The notes under the pieces were generated by a model, which saw only the letters and a list, made by a program, of their open reading frames with translations, did not search any database and was not told the origin of the DNA. A stretch of 64,000 nucleotides of DNA from CAWGCE01 sp964480915. Its GTDB lineage: Bacteria; Planctomycetota; Planctomycetia; Pirellulales; Pirellulaceae. Below are positions 35,998 to 44,230 of the stretch, piece after piece. Location of the stretch: the NCBI GenBank assembly GCA_964480915.1, contig CAYZRS010000015.1:35807-99806 (forward strand), read 5' to 3'. Both the position numbers and the translations under genes were made by a program. Numbering within the stretch: position 1 is the stretch's first letter; each line of letters starts with the position of its first letter.

Positions 35998-37839
35998 TTA
36001 GCGTGGGACGAACTCACGGCGCAATTCGCGACGCATCACTTTATTCGAAGCCGTCCGAGGAAGTGTCGCGACGATTCGGACCTGAGCAATTTTGAACAAC
36101 GGATTCAATGACCGTCGAATCTCATGATTCATCGTTGCCAACAGTTCCTCCTCACGACACGAGCCGGCGTTTTCCGGCACAACAAAGACGACCAGTTGGT
36201 CAGGCCCCTTCCCGTCCAAAGAGATTGAAATGGCAGCGGTTTCGCTGACCAATTCAAGTCGATTGAGCACTTGCTCGATCTCGGCAGAACTTGTTTTGAT
36301 GCCACCAAGGTTCATCGTGTCATCGACGCGGCCACCGGCTTGAAAGTATCCGCCCGGCAGACGTCGAAAATGGTCGCCGTGGCGACGCAAGACCTCGCCA
36401 TCGGGCCCAAGCGGCAAGCCTTCATAGTAAGTCGCCCGGTGATCTCGATTGAGCAACGTTCGTGAAAGCCCCATCGCCGGCGGCACGAGAAACAGTTGCC
36501 CTTCCTCGGTCGGTCTATATTCGCTATCGAGAATCACAAACCGACTGCCGAGCGCAGGTGTGGAGAAAGCACTGGCCACGTTCGGTTGCACGACCGTACT
36601 GGTCACATAACCGCCGCCGATTTCGGTTCCACCACAGTACTCGATCACCGGCTTTGATCCGGCCAAATGACTTAAGTACTCCATGTCGTCCGGATGAGAC
36701 GATTCGCCGGTCGAACTGAAACAACGTACCGCAGACCAATCGCATGACTCCATCGCGCCGCTCGATCTCCAAGCGCGAACGATTGTTGGGACAACGCCCA
36801 ACATTGTCACTCGGGCCTCGGTCACAAAGTGACCAAACCCTGCGGTCATCGGGGTGTCGTGGTAGAGGGCAATCGTGGCTCGGTTCAACAGTGACGCGAA
36901 GATGAGCCACGGCCCCATCATCCATCCAAGATTCGTGGGCCAGCAAACCACGTCGCCCGTCCGGATATCGTGGTGGAAAAACCCGTCCGCGGCGCATTTG
37001 ATAGGCATCGTTTGATCCCAGGGAATCGCCTTCGGATCGCCAGTCGTTCCCGATGAAAACAACACGTTGATCAACGCGTTGGGTGACTGGATGACCGGTG
37101 CCAACGTCGCGGCGGCCGCTTCCTCGACGAGAAAATCGTCGTAAGCCATGTCGCCAGTTCGCAAGTTGACGTCGTCCAGAGGCAGGACGATAGCCTGCTT
37201 CGCGCCCGCTGCGATGACTCGCGAATACAGATCGATCTCTTTGGATCCGCGAAGATACTTGTCGCAGCAAAATGCCGCTTTCGCTGCTGAGATCTCCAGT
37301 CGTTTGGAAATCTCTGGGGCCGCAAAGCTATCGGCAATCGAGACTGCGGCGCAGCCCGCGTAGAGGATCCCCAAGTAAATAACGACCGACTCGACATTCA
37401 TCGGCATCACGATCGCCAAGCGATCGCCAGGGACGAATCCCGCCGCCTGAATGCTGGCGGCAACGCGGCGGACCCGAGCCGACAACTGAGCGTACGTGAC
37501 AGTCGTCAATTCGCCCGTCGAGTTGGCAGCGACAATGGCCGCCGCCTGGCCGTCGGCTGCAAGACAGCTCTCCACGATATTCAGCTGCGAACCTACCAGC
37601 CATTCGGGCTTGCTGACTCCGGCCGACAGACTCAACACCTCGGTGGGCGACTTTCGAAAGTGGATCTCCAGGCGATCAATAACGCTGCGCCAAAACAATC
37701 GCGGCTCGTCGACCGACCAAGCGTAGAGTTCGTCGTACGAGCCGAGGCCGACTTCATGCATGAAATGCGTGACATTGGCCGCATCAATCGTCGCCTGATC
37801 GGGCACCCACATCGGTTTGCGAATATCGTCAGAGTTCAT
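35998..37839 (-). CDS. AMP-dependent acyl-CoA synthetase, probably acetoacetate or short-chain acid ligase
   Basis: 613 residues from ATG 37839, which has AAGGGA just upstream; the frame is open to 37872. It is an ANL-superfamily adenylate-forming enzyme. The P-loop is LFSSGTTGDPKAIPWD, EYCGGTEIGGGYVT is present, GDHFRRLPGGYFQAGGRVDD follows in the A8 hinge region, and the catalytic Lys is in LPRTASNKVMRRELR. The N-terminus (MHEVGLGSYDELYAWSVDE) is like acetyl/propionyl/acetoacetyl-CoA synthetases. It follows hmgA and hppD in one operon, where acetoacetate is produced, so acetoacetate-CoA ligase is the best guess. Plant-type AAE enzymes are also similar. Confidence 0.85.
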   Translation of the reverse strand: MNSDDIRKPMWVPDQATIDAANVTHFMHEVGLGSYDELYAWSVDEPRLFWRSVIDRLEIHFRKSPTEVLSLSAGVSKPEWLVGSQLNIVESCLAADGQAAAIVAANSTGELTTVTYAQLSARVRRVAASIQAAGFVPGDRLAIVMPMNVESVVIYLGILYAGCAAVSIADSFAAPEISKRLEISAAKAAFCCDKYLRGSKEIDLYSRVIAAGAKQAIVLPLDDVNLRTGDMAYDDFLVEEAAAATLAPVIQSPNALINVLFSSGTTGDPKAIPWDQTMPIKCAADGFFHHDIRTGDVVCWPTNLGWMMGPWLIFASLLNRATIALYHDTPMTAGFGHFVTEARVTMLGVVPTIVRAWRSSGAMESCDWSAVRCFSSTGESSHPDDMEYLSHLAGSKPVIEYCGGTEIGGGYVTSTVVQPNVASAFSTPALGSRFVILDSEYRPTEEGQLFLVPPAMGLSRTLLNRDHRATYYEGLPLGPDGEVLRRHGDHFRRLPGGYFQAGGRVDDTMNLGGIKTSSAEIEQVLNRLELVSETAAISISLDGKGPDQLVVFVVPENAGSCREEELLATMNHEIRRSLNPLFKIAQVRIVATLPRTASNKVMRRELRREFVPR

Positions 37840-37884
37840 CGAAGTTCCCTTGGTGCTGGAACCCCATGCCACCGGTCCGCGAAA

Positions 37885-39267
37885 TCATGACCAGTCACCC
37901 TCGAACGTTCCGTCGAAACGTTTCTGAAGGCCTTCCCAACAGTCGACGTAGTCACTCTGCAGTGGAGCTTCCTTCGCGGCGAAGTTCGTCACCATCTGTG
38001 GAAAACGCGTTTCAAACATGAACGACATCGTGTTGTCCAAATAGACCGGATCGTCGCTGGAAGAACTTGCTTTGACAAAAGCATCGTTATCGGGACCATG
38101 AGGCAACATGCAGTTATGCAAACTGATTCCGCCAGGAATAAAACCTTCCGGCTTAGCATCGTACTGACCGTAAATGTTACCCATCAGTTCCGACATGATA
38201 TTCTTGTGGTACCAAGGTGGCCGGAACGTATTTTCCTGAGGCAGCCAGCGCGGCGGGAAGATAACAAAGTCGATATTCGCAGTGCCCTCCTCTGCCGTCG
38301 GCGCCGTGAGCACGGTAAAGATCGAAGGATCGGGATGATCAAACGTGATCGATCCGACAGCCGCGTAGTGTCTTAGGTCGTATTTGTAGGGAGCGTAATT
38401 CCCATGCCACGCGACGACGTCCAGCGGAGAATGATCAATTTCGGTGCGGTGAAATTCACCGCACCATTTGACAGTCACACCGCAGTCAGCATCCCGATCT
38501 TCAAACCATGCGACGGGCGTTTTGAAATCGCGAGGATTGGCAAGGCAGTTGGCGCCGATCGGACCGCGTCCCGGAAGTGAAAATTTAGCGCCATAGTTTT
38601 CGCAAACGAATCCGCGCGCTTCTTCATCGAGCAGGTCGACTTTGTAGACCATACCGCGTGGCAGCACGCAAACTTCCAACGGCTCCAACTCGATCTTGCC
38701 AAACTCGGTGAAGATCGCCAACCGTCCAATCTGCGGCACCACCAACAGTTCGGCATCGGCATTGTAAAAGTATTCATCTCCCATGCTTTCGTTGGCAAGA
38801 TAGACGTGCGAGGCCATGCCCACTTGCGTCCGCACGTCGCCAGCTGTGGTCATCGTTCGCATGCCGGTGACGAAGGTCACTTTTTGTTCCGGGAACGGTG
38901 TCGGATCCCAGCGGTACTGACCCAATGAAACCACATCGGGAACCACATGAGGCGCACTCTTCCAGTACGGCATGTCCAACTTCTGGAACCGCCCGACGTG
39001 CTTGACCGAAGGCCGAATTCGATACAGCCACGAGCGTTCCAACGTCGCATGAGGCGCCGTGAACGGGGAACCTGAAAGCTGTTCAGCGTACAGGCCATAG
39101 GGACATCGCCGAGGCGAATTCCGGCCAATGGGCAGTGCGCCGGGTAGCGATTCGGTTTCAAAATCGTTGCCAAAACCGGGCATGTACCCTTTAGCAGTCG
39201 CCGAGCCCGGCTGCAGGTCGCGTTGGCCGAGCCGTGAGTTCCCGTTCGTTGGCGGCGTATCATTCAT
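37885..39267 (-). CDS. hmgA: Homogentisate 1,2-dioxygenase
   Basis: 460 residues, the usual family size. It opens the homogentisate ring to maleylacetoacetate with non-haem iron. The start has CGGGAA 6 bases upstream of the ATG. The sequence shows GFGNDFETESLPGALPIGR, YGLYAEQLSGSPFT, then WHGNYAPYKYDLRHY, and FPPRWLPQENTFRPPWYHKN near the iron site. HPPD is encoded directly upstream and an acyl-CoA ligase directly downstream, all on the minus strand. Maleylacetoacetate isomerase and fumarylacetoacetase are not in the window. Confidence 0.95.
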   Translation of the reverse strand: MNDTPPTNGNSRLGQRDLQPGSATAKGYMPGFGNDFETESLPGALPIGRNSPRRCPYGLYAEQLSGSPFTAPHATLERSWLYRIRPSVKHVGRFQKLDMPYWKSAPHVVPDVVSLGQYRWDPTPFPEQKVTFVTGMRTMTTAGDVRTQVGMASHVYLANESMGDEYFYNADAELLVVPQIGRLAIFTEFGKIELEPLEVCVLPRGMVYKVDLLDEEARGFVCENYGAKFSLPGRGPIGANCLANPRDFKTPVAWFEDRDADCGVTVKWCGEFHRTEIDHSPLDVVAWHGNYAPYKYDLRHYAAVGSITFDHPDPSIFTVLTAPTAEEGTANIDFVIFPPRWLPQENTFRPPWYHKNIMSELMGNIYGQYDAKPEGFIPGGISLHNCMLPHGPDNDAFVKASSSSDDPVYLDNTMSFMFETRFPQMVTNFAAKEAPLQSDYVDCWEGLQKRFDGTFEGDWS

Positions 39268-39284
39268 GGTTGTTCCCGCTTTCT

Positions 39285-40397
39285 TTATTCCGCTGGAACC
39301 TGATCGCCGTAGTCACCGCGCGCCATTTCCTCGGCTTCGATCGATTCAAAAAGTGCTTTGAAATTTCCTTCTCCGAATCCATCGTCTCCCTTCCTTTGAA
39401 TGAACTCAAAGAAAATCGGGCCGATGACCGTCTTGGAAAAAATTTGCAAGAGTATCTTCGTTTCGCCGCCGTCAACGACACCTTCACCATCAATCAGGAT
39501 GCCATGCTTTTTCATCCGATCGATTGGCTCTTCATGCCCGGCGATGCGTTCATGTGACAGACGGTAGTAGGCGTCTGGCGGGCCGGGCATGAAACGGATA
39601 CCGCGTTCGGCGATGGCGTCCACCGAATTATAAATATCGTGTGCCCCAACAGCGATATGTTGAATGCCCTCGCCATTGTACTTCTTGAGGTAGTTCACGA
39701 TCTGGCCGGTCTCGCCACGGTCCTCGTTCAGCGGAATCCGGATGCGGCCGCAAGCAGACGTTAATGCGCGGCTAAACAGTCCGGTATGCTTGCCCTGAAT
39801 GTCAAAGAAGCGAATTTCTCTGAAATTGAAGAGATCGCCATAGAACTTAAACCACACGTCCATGTTCCCTTTGAACACGTTGTGCGTCAGGTGGTCGAGG
39901 TAATGGAAGCCAACACCTTCGGGATGGGCCTTTGTGATCCAGTTGAATTCTTCATTGTAAGGGCTGGTCTCATAGTACTGATCGATGAAGTAAATCAGCG
40001 ATCCACCAATCCCCACGATGGCGGGCACATGGAGCGCTTTGGTGGCGTCGTCCCCAAGGTAAGGCTCGGCCCCTTTGGCGACCGCATGCTGGAACGCGTG
40101 TTCGGCATCAACCACGCGCCAGCCCATCGAAGATGCGCACGGCCCGTGATCGTCGATGAATTTGGACGCGTGCGTATCAGGTTCAGCGTTGATCAAATAC
40201 GAGATATCGCCCTGCTGCCAAAGTTCGATCGCCTTGGTTTTGTGGTTGGCGACATGGACATACCCCATCGACGAAAACAGGTCACGCAAAACTTGTGGAT
40301 CAGGATGAGCAAACTCGACAAACTCGAAGCCGTCGGTTCCAGCTGGGTTCTGTTCATTGATGGTCGCCCGCGGAGCGGTATGCGGAAATGGTCCCAA
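39285..40397 (-). CDS. hppD: 4-Hydroxyphenylpyruvate dioxygenase
   Basis: 370 residues from TTG 40397, set by AAAGGAG lying 6 bases upstream; the frame is open to 40424. It converts 4-hydroxyphenylpyruvate to homogentisate with Fe(II). Two vicinal-oxygen-chelate halves are present. Iron ligands are seen as the His in YLDHLTHNVF, the His in GIQHIAVG and the Glu in FFEFIQRKG. NGEGIQHIA and RGIRFMPGPPDAYY are typical of HPPD. hmgA starts 18 bases after its stop, so the pair is co-transcribed for tyrosine degradation. The leading gene of the operon, it has a 397-base gap upstream. Confidence 0.95.
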   Translation of the reverse strand: MGPFPHTAPRATINEQNPAGTDGFEFVEFAHPDPQVLRDLFSSMGYVHVANHKTKAIELWQQGDISYLINAEPDTHASKFIDDHGPCASSMGWRVVDAEHAFQHAVAKGAEPYLGDDATKALHVPAIVGIGGSLIYFIDQYYETSPYNEEFNWITKAHPEGVGFHYLDHLTHNVFKGNMDVWFKFYGDLFNFREIRFFDIQGKHTGLFSRALTSACGRIRIPLNEDRGETGQIVNYLKKYNGEGIQHIAVGAHDIYNSVDAIAERGIRFMPGPPDAYYRLSHERIAGHEEPIDRMKKHGILIDGEGVVDGGETKILLQIFSKTVIGPIFFEFIQRKGDDGFGEGNFKALFESIEAEEMARGDYGDQVPAE

Positions 40398-40794
40398 GAG
40401 AAACTCCTTTATGTAGCAAGTCAAAAAGCGTCAATTTTTGGCCCGGCTCCAATTCGACCCGATCACGATATTGTCGCAAAACGCTAGCATCGGAAAAAGC
40501 CGAACTCGATCATGCGAGCCAAGGCCAACGGTGGAAACGGACTGCCGAGCCGGATAATTGGACATTCCCAGAATGCCCCCGCGTTTGCAGTCGACCAGGG
40601 CCGTCAAATTAGCGAGAACACGCAGAGCTTAACCTGCGCGCATTGCATGCACTCAGCCACATACAGTCGGAATCGAACTTGTAAGAGATGTGGTCGTACA
40701 TAGATAAAGTCGTTACGATTCCCGCCCCGCGAAAGGGCACCGATTGAAGTTCACTTTGTGCCTCCTATCTTAGACAGACTCTCGAGGAAATACC
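40398..40794. other. Divergent intergenic gap
   Basis: 397 bases between hppD (leftward) and the cytochrome-like gene (rightward). No coding frame, palindrome or convincing promoter pair was found. Control sites for the tyrosine operon would be expected here. Confidence 0.45.
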
Positions 40795-41193
40795 ATGCTT
40801 CGTTCTCCCGCCTGCTACCTATTCATCGTCGCAACTTGCCTACTTTTGGACCAGACTTTGGTCGCTCAAGAGCAGGCTCCGAAGAAAATCAGCGAAATGT
40901 CGATTGCCGACATCATGAAAGATTTCCACAAGAAACCGGCCCAAGCACCCAGCTCATTGATCAAGAAAGTAGCTACGGGCAGCGCGAGCGACCAAGAAAA
41001 GCAGCAGCTGGTCGATGCCTACAAACGACTTCGAGCACTGCAGCCGTCGAAGGGTGATGCCGAAAGCTGGAACGAGAAAACGGAACTCTTGATTTCGGCA
41101 GCAACTGCCGCGTTGGAAAATAAGGCCGAGGCGCAGCAAATGCTGACCAAAGCGTCTAACTGCAAAGCGTGCCACGACGCGCACAAGGAATAG
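40795..41193 (+). CDS. Secreted cytochrome c-like protein with C-terminal CXXCH
   Basis: 132 residues. GAGGAAA precedes the ATG. The signal peptide is residues 1-24 (SPACYLFIVATCLLLDQTLV, cleaved near VAQ). The mature part is helical, and a single haem-binding motif CKACHD sits eight residues from the C-terminus. This placement matches four-helix class II cytochromes c (cytochrome c' type). It would bind one covalent haem in the periplasm. The next gene on this strand begins 126 bases later and encodes another exported helical protein. Confidence 0.82.
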   Translation: MLRSPACYLFIVATCLLLDQTLVAQEQAPKKISEMSIADIMKDFHKKPAQAPSSLIKKVATGSASDQEKQQLVDAYKRLRALQPSKGDAESWNEKTELLISAATAALENKAEAQQMLTKASNCKACHDAHKE

Positions 41194-41319
41194 TCACTTT
41201 AGGTATCGCCGCGATTTCCCGTTGGAGCCGCATGAATCGGCTCCCACGACGATTGTCAAAGGAAGACCAATCGATTCGACCAAGCACCAATTCTGATCTG
41301 CCCGCACAAGGAAGCTGCT

Positions 41320-42903
41320 ATGCGATCGTCCGCAAAAATCAATTGCCTCGTCGTCATTTTGCTGAGTCTTGTCTCAGCTCCGCTCATGGCACAAGTCCGT
41401 ACCGCCAGCAATCCGCCGCAAGGAGGAAAGTTCTTTGACGGACTCTACAAAGAGTTGCGAAACTCGTACCTGCTGAACAACTCGCCACTCGAACAGGTCC
41501 CGCCCGCTTCGGCCCAACGGACGCAGAATCCGGAATTGGTGAAGTCGTTGCAGGGCTTTGCCAATAGCGCCGCCAAACTGGTGAACGCACTGCGATTCGA
41601 GGAACGCTACTCGCCCAATATTCGCGTCTTGCTGGCCGATGCAATCGATGTTCAGGCTCGAGCTTATTCGCTTGCGCAAAATGCCGATCGCTACCCCAAC
41701 GCCGAATCCTTGGCCAACGAATTTGCTCAACTCGATCGCAACTGGCGGCTGCTGGCATACCAGATTCAGCAGACACGCAACATCGGTTCAAACGTGACGA
41801 ATCAGGTCGACAATCTGAATCGTTGGAACCAGCAGTTGGAACAGCTGACGCAAACCGAGCCCCAAATCCAGCGAGAAGATCTCTCTCGCCATCTCGTGAT
41901 TCTCTGGAGCGAGCTCCAACACATGGCAGACGAGATGCGATTTGAACTCTATCGTCACCCGAAACAAAACGAACTGACCAGCGCCACACGCGACCTGGCC
42001 AACCGGGCCCGTCAGTTGCAAGTGGCGGCCGACCGAGGCTATCCGCATAGCGAAATTGAGCGGTATTACAACGAGTTTTACAGCCAATGGATGCCCATCA
42101 AACGTCAACTACGAATGGTCGACAGCCGACAAATCGAAAGCTTTATCAACCGCATCGCGACCGAAAACGATCGCCTGCACGAACTATTGTTGCTCGATCC
42201 TGTGATCGACGGCCGGGACATTTTGTATATGGCCGAGACGCTAAAACAGAATGTCGATGTCGCCTGCGATACGATTTCGCTACGTCGACTGATCGCGGTT
42301 CCCAACAGCGTCAATATTTATCGCCAGATGCAAGATTTCTATGTGCAATGCAATGACTTCAAGCAAACGGTTTCGACCGAAACGAATCTGGAAAACGTGC
42401 GCTGGGATTTTCGTGAATTGGACGTCAGCTGGAATGACCTGAAGACCGCACTGGCCCCGGTCGCCCAACCCGACACGCAGCAGAAAGTATCGTTCGTCGA
42501 TAAGTACGTTTCGGAATTGCGATCTGCCCTTGGCTTGCAACCGTCGGTCAGTCACGACCAAGCGGTACAACTCGCAGCATCGGTCGACAACATGAGCGAT
42601 CTCTTAGCGTATGACGTGCGCCGGTACGTGGGGCAGTCTGGAAACTACCCATCACAATTCCGCGATTCGTTGACCAACTTGGCGAGCACCTTCCGAAACT
42701 CGGCAAGGACCGTCTATGAAACCATCGGTGCGCGTGGAAGCGAAACGGCGATTCGACAACGCGTGCAAGAATTGGCTTACAACTGGCACCAGCTGGAATC
42801 GCAATTAGCAAAAGTCCGCGCGGAAGACCGGGCTGCGTTAGTCGGGACTGTTCAGTACCTCGTACCGACCGTCACGAAACTGCAAGTGATGTACGGCTAC
42901 TAA
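41320..42903 (+). CDS. Exported helical repeat protein of unknown function
   Basis: 527 residues. AAGGAA lies shortly before the ATG. The signal peptide is residues 1-25 (INCLVVILLSLVSAPLMAQ). The mature protein is almost entirely amphipathic helix, with repeated blocks of about 80-90 residues. Each block has a phrase of the type FAQLDRNWRLL, YNEFYSQWMPIKRQL, FRELDVSWNDLKTAL or VQELAYNWHQLESQL, so there are at least four units with a conserved W near the end of each. Coiled-coil or four-helix bundle packing is likely. I recognise no family. The transcript ends in a strong terminator at 42933. It may form a unit with the cytochrome-like gene upstream. Confidence 0.8.
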   Translation: MRSSAKINCLVVILLSLVSAPLMAQVRTASNPPQGGKFFDGLYKELRNSYLLNNSPLEQVPPASAQRTQNPELVKSLQGFANSAAKLVNALRFEERYSPNIRVLLADAIDVQARAYSLAQNADRYPNAESLANEFAQLDRNWRLLAYQIQQTRNIGSNVTNQVDNLNRWNQQLEQLTQTEPQIQREDLSRHLVILWSELQHMADEMRFELYRHPKQNELTSATRDLANRARQLQVAADRGYPHSEIERYYNEFYSQWMPIKRQLRMVDSRQIESFINRIATENDRLHELLLLDPVIDGRDILYMAETLKQNVDVACDTISLRRLIAVPNSVNIYRQMQDFYVQCNDFKQTVSTETNLENVRWDFRELDVSWNDLKTALAPVAQPDTQQKVSFVDKYVSELRSALGLQPSVSHDQAVQLAASVDNMSDLLAYDVRRYVGQSGNYPSQFRDSLTNLASTFRNSARTVYETIGARGSETAIRQRVQELAYNWHQLESQLAKVRAEDRAALVGTVQYLVPTVTKLQVMYGY

Positions 42904-42932
42904 GGCGCCCGTCCGGTGAACTGAAAATCGGG

Positions 42933-42966
42933 AAGCGATCGTCATACTCATGACGATCGCTTTTTT
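42933..42966 (+). terminator. Strong Rho-independent terminator
   Basis: A perfect 13-base stem, with arms 42933-42945 and 42950-42962 and loop ACTC. It is followed by a T-run (42961-42966). It ends the transcript of the 41320-42903 gene and lies just before the ribosome binding site of the glycosyltransferase gene. Confidence 0.9.
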
Positions 42967-42984
42967 GCAAAAGGAACCTGCGCA

Positions 42985-44190
42985 GTGCGTGTCTTGATTT
43001 CCCACCGTTATTTTTGGCCAGAGAACCTGACTCTCTTCCCCGTCGTGCTGAGGGATCTCGTTGAATGGCATGTGAAACGTGGCGATGAGGTCACGGTCTT
43101 TTCCGCTGAGGCCGTCGATCCAAGTGGCTCGACAGAACGCCATCGCTGGTCGCTCGCAAACGATGTCGAACTGGTCGAACTGAAACTGCCGATTGATCGG
43201 GGCGGCTCGGCAATCCGCCGAGCCATCCATACGGCCCGCTATACGTTTGGCTTGTATCGTTTGCTCGCCAAGCAACAGTACGATCTCGTCTACGTCGCCT
43301 CTTACCCGCCGTTGTTACCAGCACTTGTCGCCCGCTGGTCGAGTCGTCATCGAGACCAGCGTTATGTCTATCACGTGCAAGACATTTTCCCCGAATCGAT
43401 CCAGCAACGGGCGGCTTGGCTGCGGCACGCAACAGCGCCGATTCGTTGGCTGGACGCCGCCAACCAATCACACTCGGCTGCGACGATTACCATTTCGGAC
43501 AACATGAAACAGACGCTGGCTAAGCGGGGGGTCAATCCCCGGAAGCTCTACGTACTGCCCAACTATTCCATTGACAAACCGCAGTCGGCAGTACCCAAAG
43601 GAGAACGAAAAACCCCAACCATCATATATGCCGGCAACCACGGCAAACTGCAAAACCTCGAATTTTTCCTCCGTGCAGTACAGCAGGCAGCCAAACGTTG
43701 TCGGTTCCAAGTTCAGATGCTGGGTGATGGTTCCGAACTGGACAGGCTGAAGCGGCTGACGGCGGAATGCCAGTTAGCCAACGTCGCATTTCTTGGCAGC
43801 AGACCTCGAGAAGAGGCGCAATCGATCATCGCTCAAGCCGACATTGGTTTGGTCGCGGCCATGCCGGGACTTTACCATGTCGCCTACCCCAGCAAACTGA
43901 TGTCTTACTTGACCGCGGGCCTTCCCGTTTTGGTGCAAGTCGAAAACGGCACACCGGTGGCCAGATTCCTGGCTGAGGAACAGCTCGGGACCGATTGTTC
44001 TCCAAATGATCTGGAAAAGGCGGCCGATGCGATCGTTCGGATTGTGGAACAAACGGCCGCAGGTTCATACGACGCCCGATCGACGGCGCAGCGGTCGCAA
44101 AAACTATTCTCCCAAGAACAGTTTTTCCAACGCTACGAAACGATGCTGAGCGAATGTCGGTTCGTACCGACTCGCCGTCGCGCCGCCTGA
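42985..44190 (+). CDS. Glycosyltransferase family 4
   Basis: 401 residues from GTG 42985 with AAAGGA about 9 bases upstream. It is a GT-B-fold, retaining glycosyltransferase of the GT4 group, closest in feel to WbuB-type enzymes of surface polysaccharide synthesis. The N-terminal domain begins VLISHRYFWPENLTLFP and has VYHVQDIFPES; the C-terminal domain has TIIYAGNHGKLQNLEFFL, the VAFLGSRPREEAQ region and GLVAAMPGLYHVAYPSKLMSYL in the sugar-nucleotide site. The donor and acceptor are unknown. It is not part of an obvious polysaccharide cluster, which is unusual for such enzymes. Confidence 0.88.
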   Translation: MRVLISHRYFWPENLTLFPVVLRDLVEWHVKRGDEVTVFSAEAVDPSGSTERHRWSLANDVELVELKLPIDRGGSAIRRAIHTARYTFGLYRLLAKQQYDLVYVASYPPLLPALVARWSSRHRDQRYVYHVQDIFPESIQQRAAWLRHATAPIRWLDAANQSHSAATITISDNMKQTLAKRGVNPRKLYVLPNYSIDKPQSAVPKGERKTPTIIYAGNHGKLQNLEFFLRAVQQAAKRCRFQVQMLGDGSELDRLKRLTAECQLANVAFLGSRPREEAQSIIAQADIGLVAAMPGLYHVAYPSKLMSYLTAGLPVLVQVENGTPVARFLAEEQLGTDCSPNDLEKAADAIVRIVEQTAAGSYDARSTAQRSQKLFSQEQFFQRYETMLSECRFVPTRRRAA

Positions 44191-44230
44191 CGCACGGTCT
44201 GCGTCTACGGCAGTTTGGGTCCACAACGGA

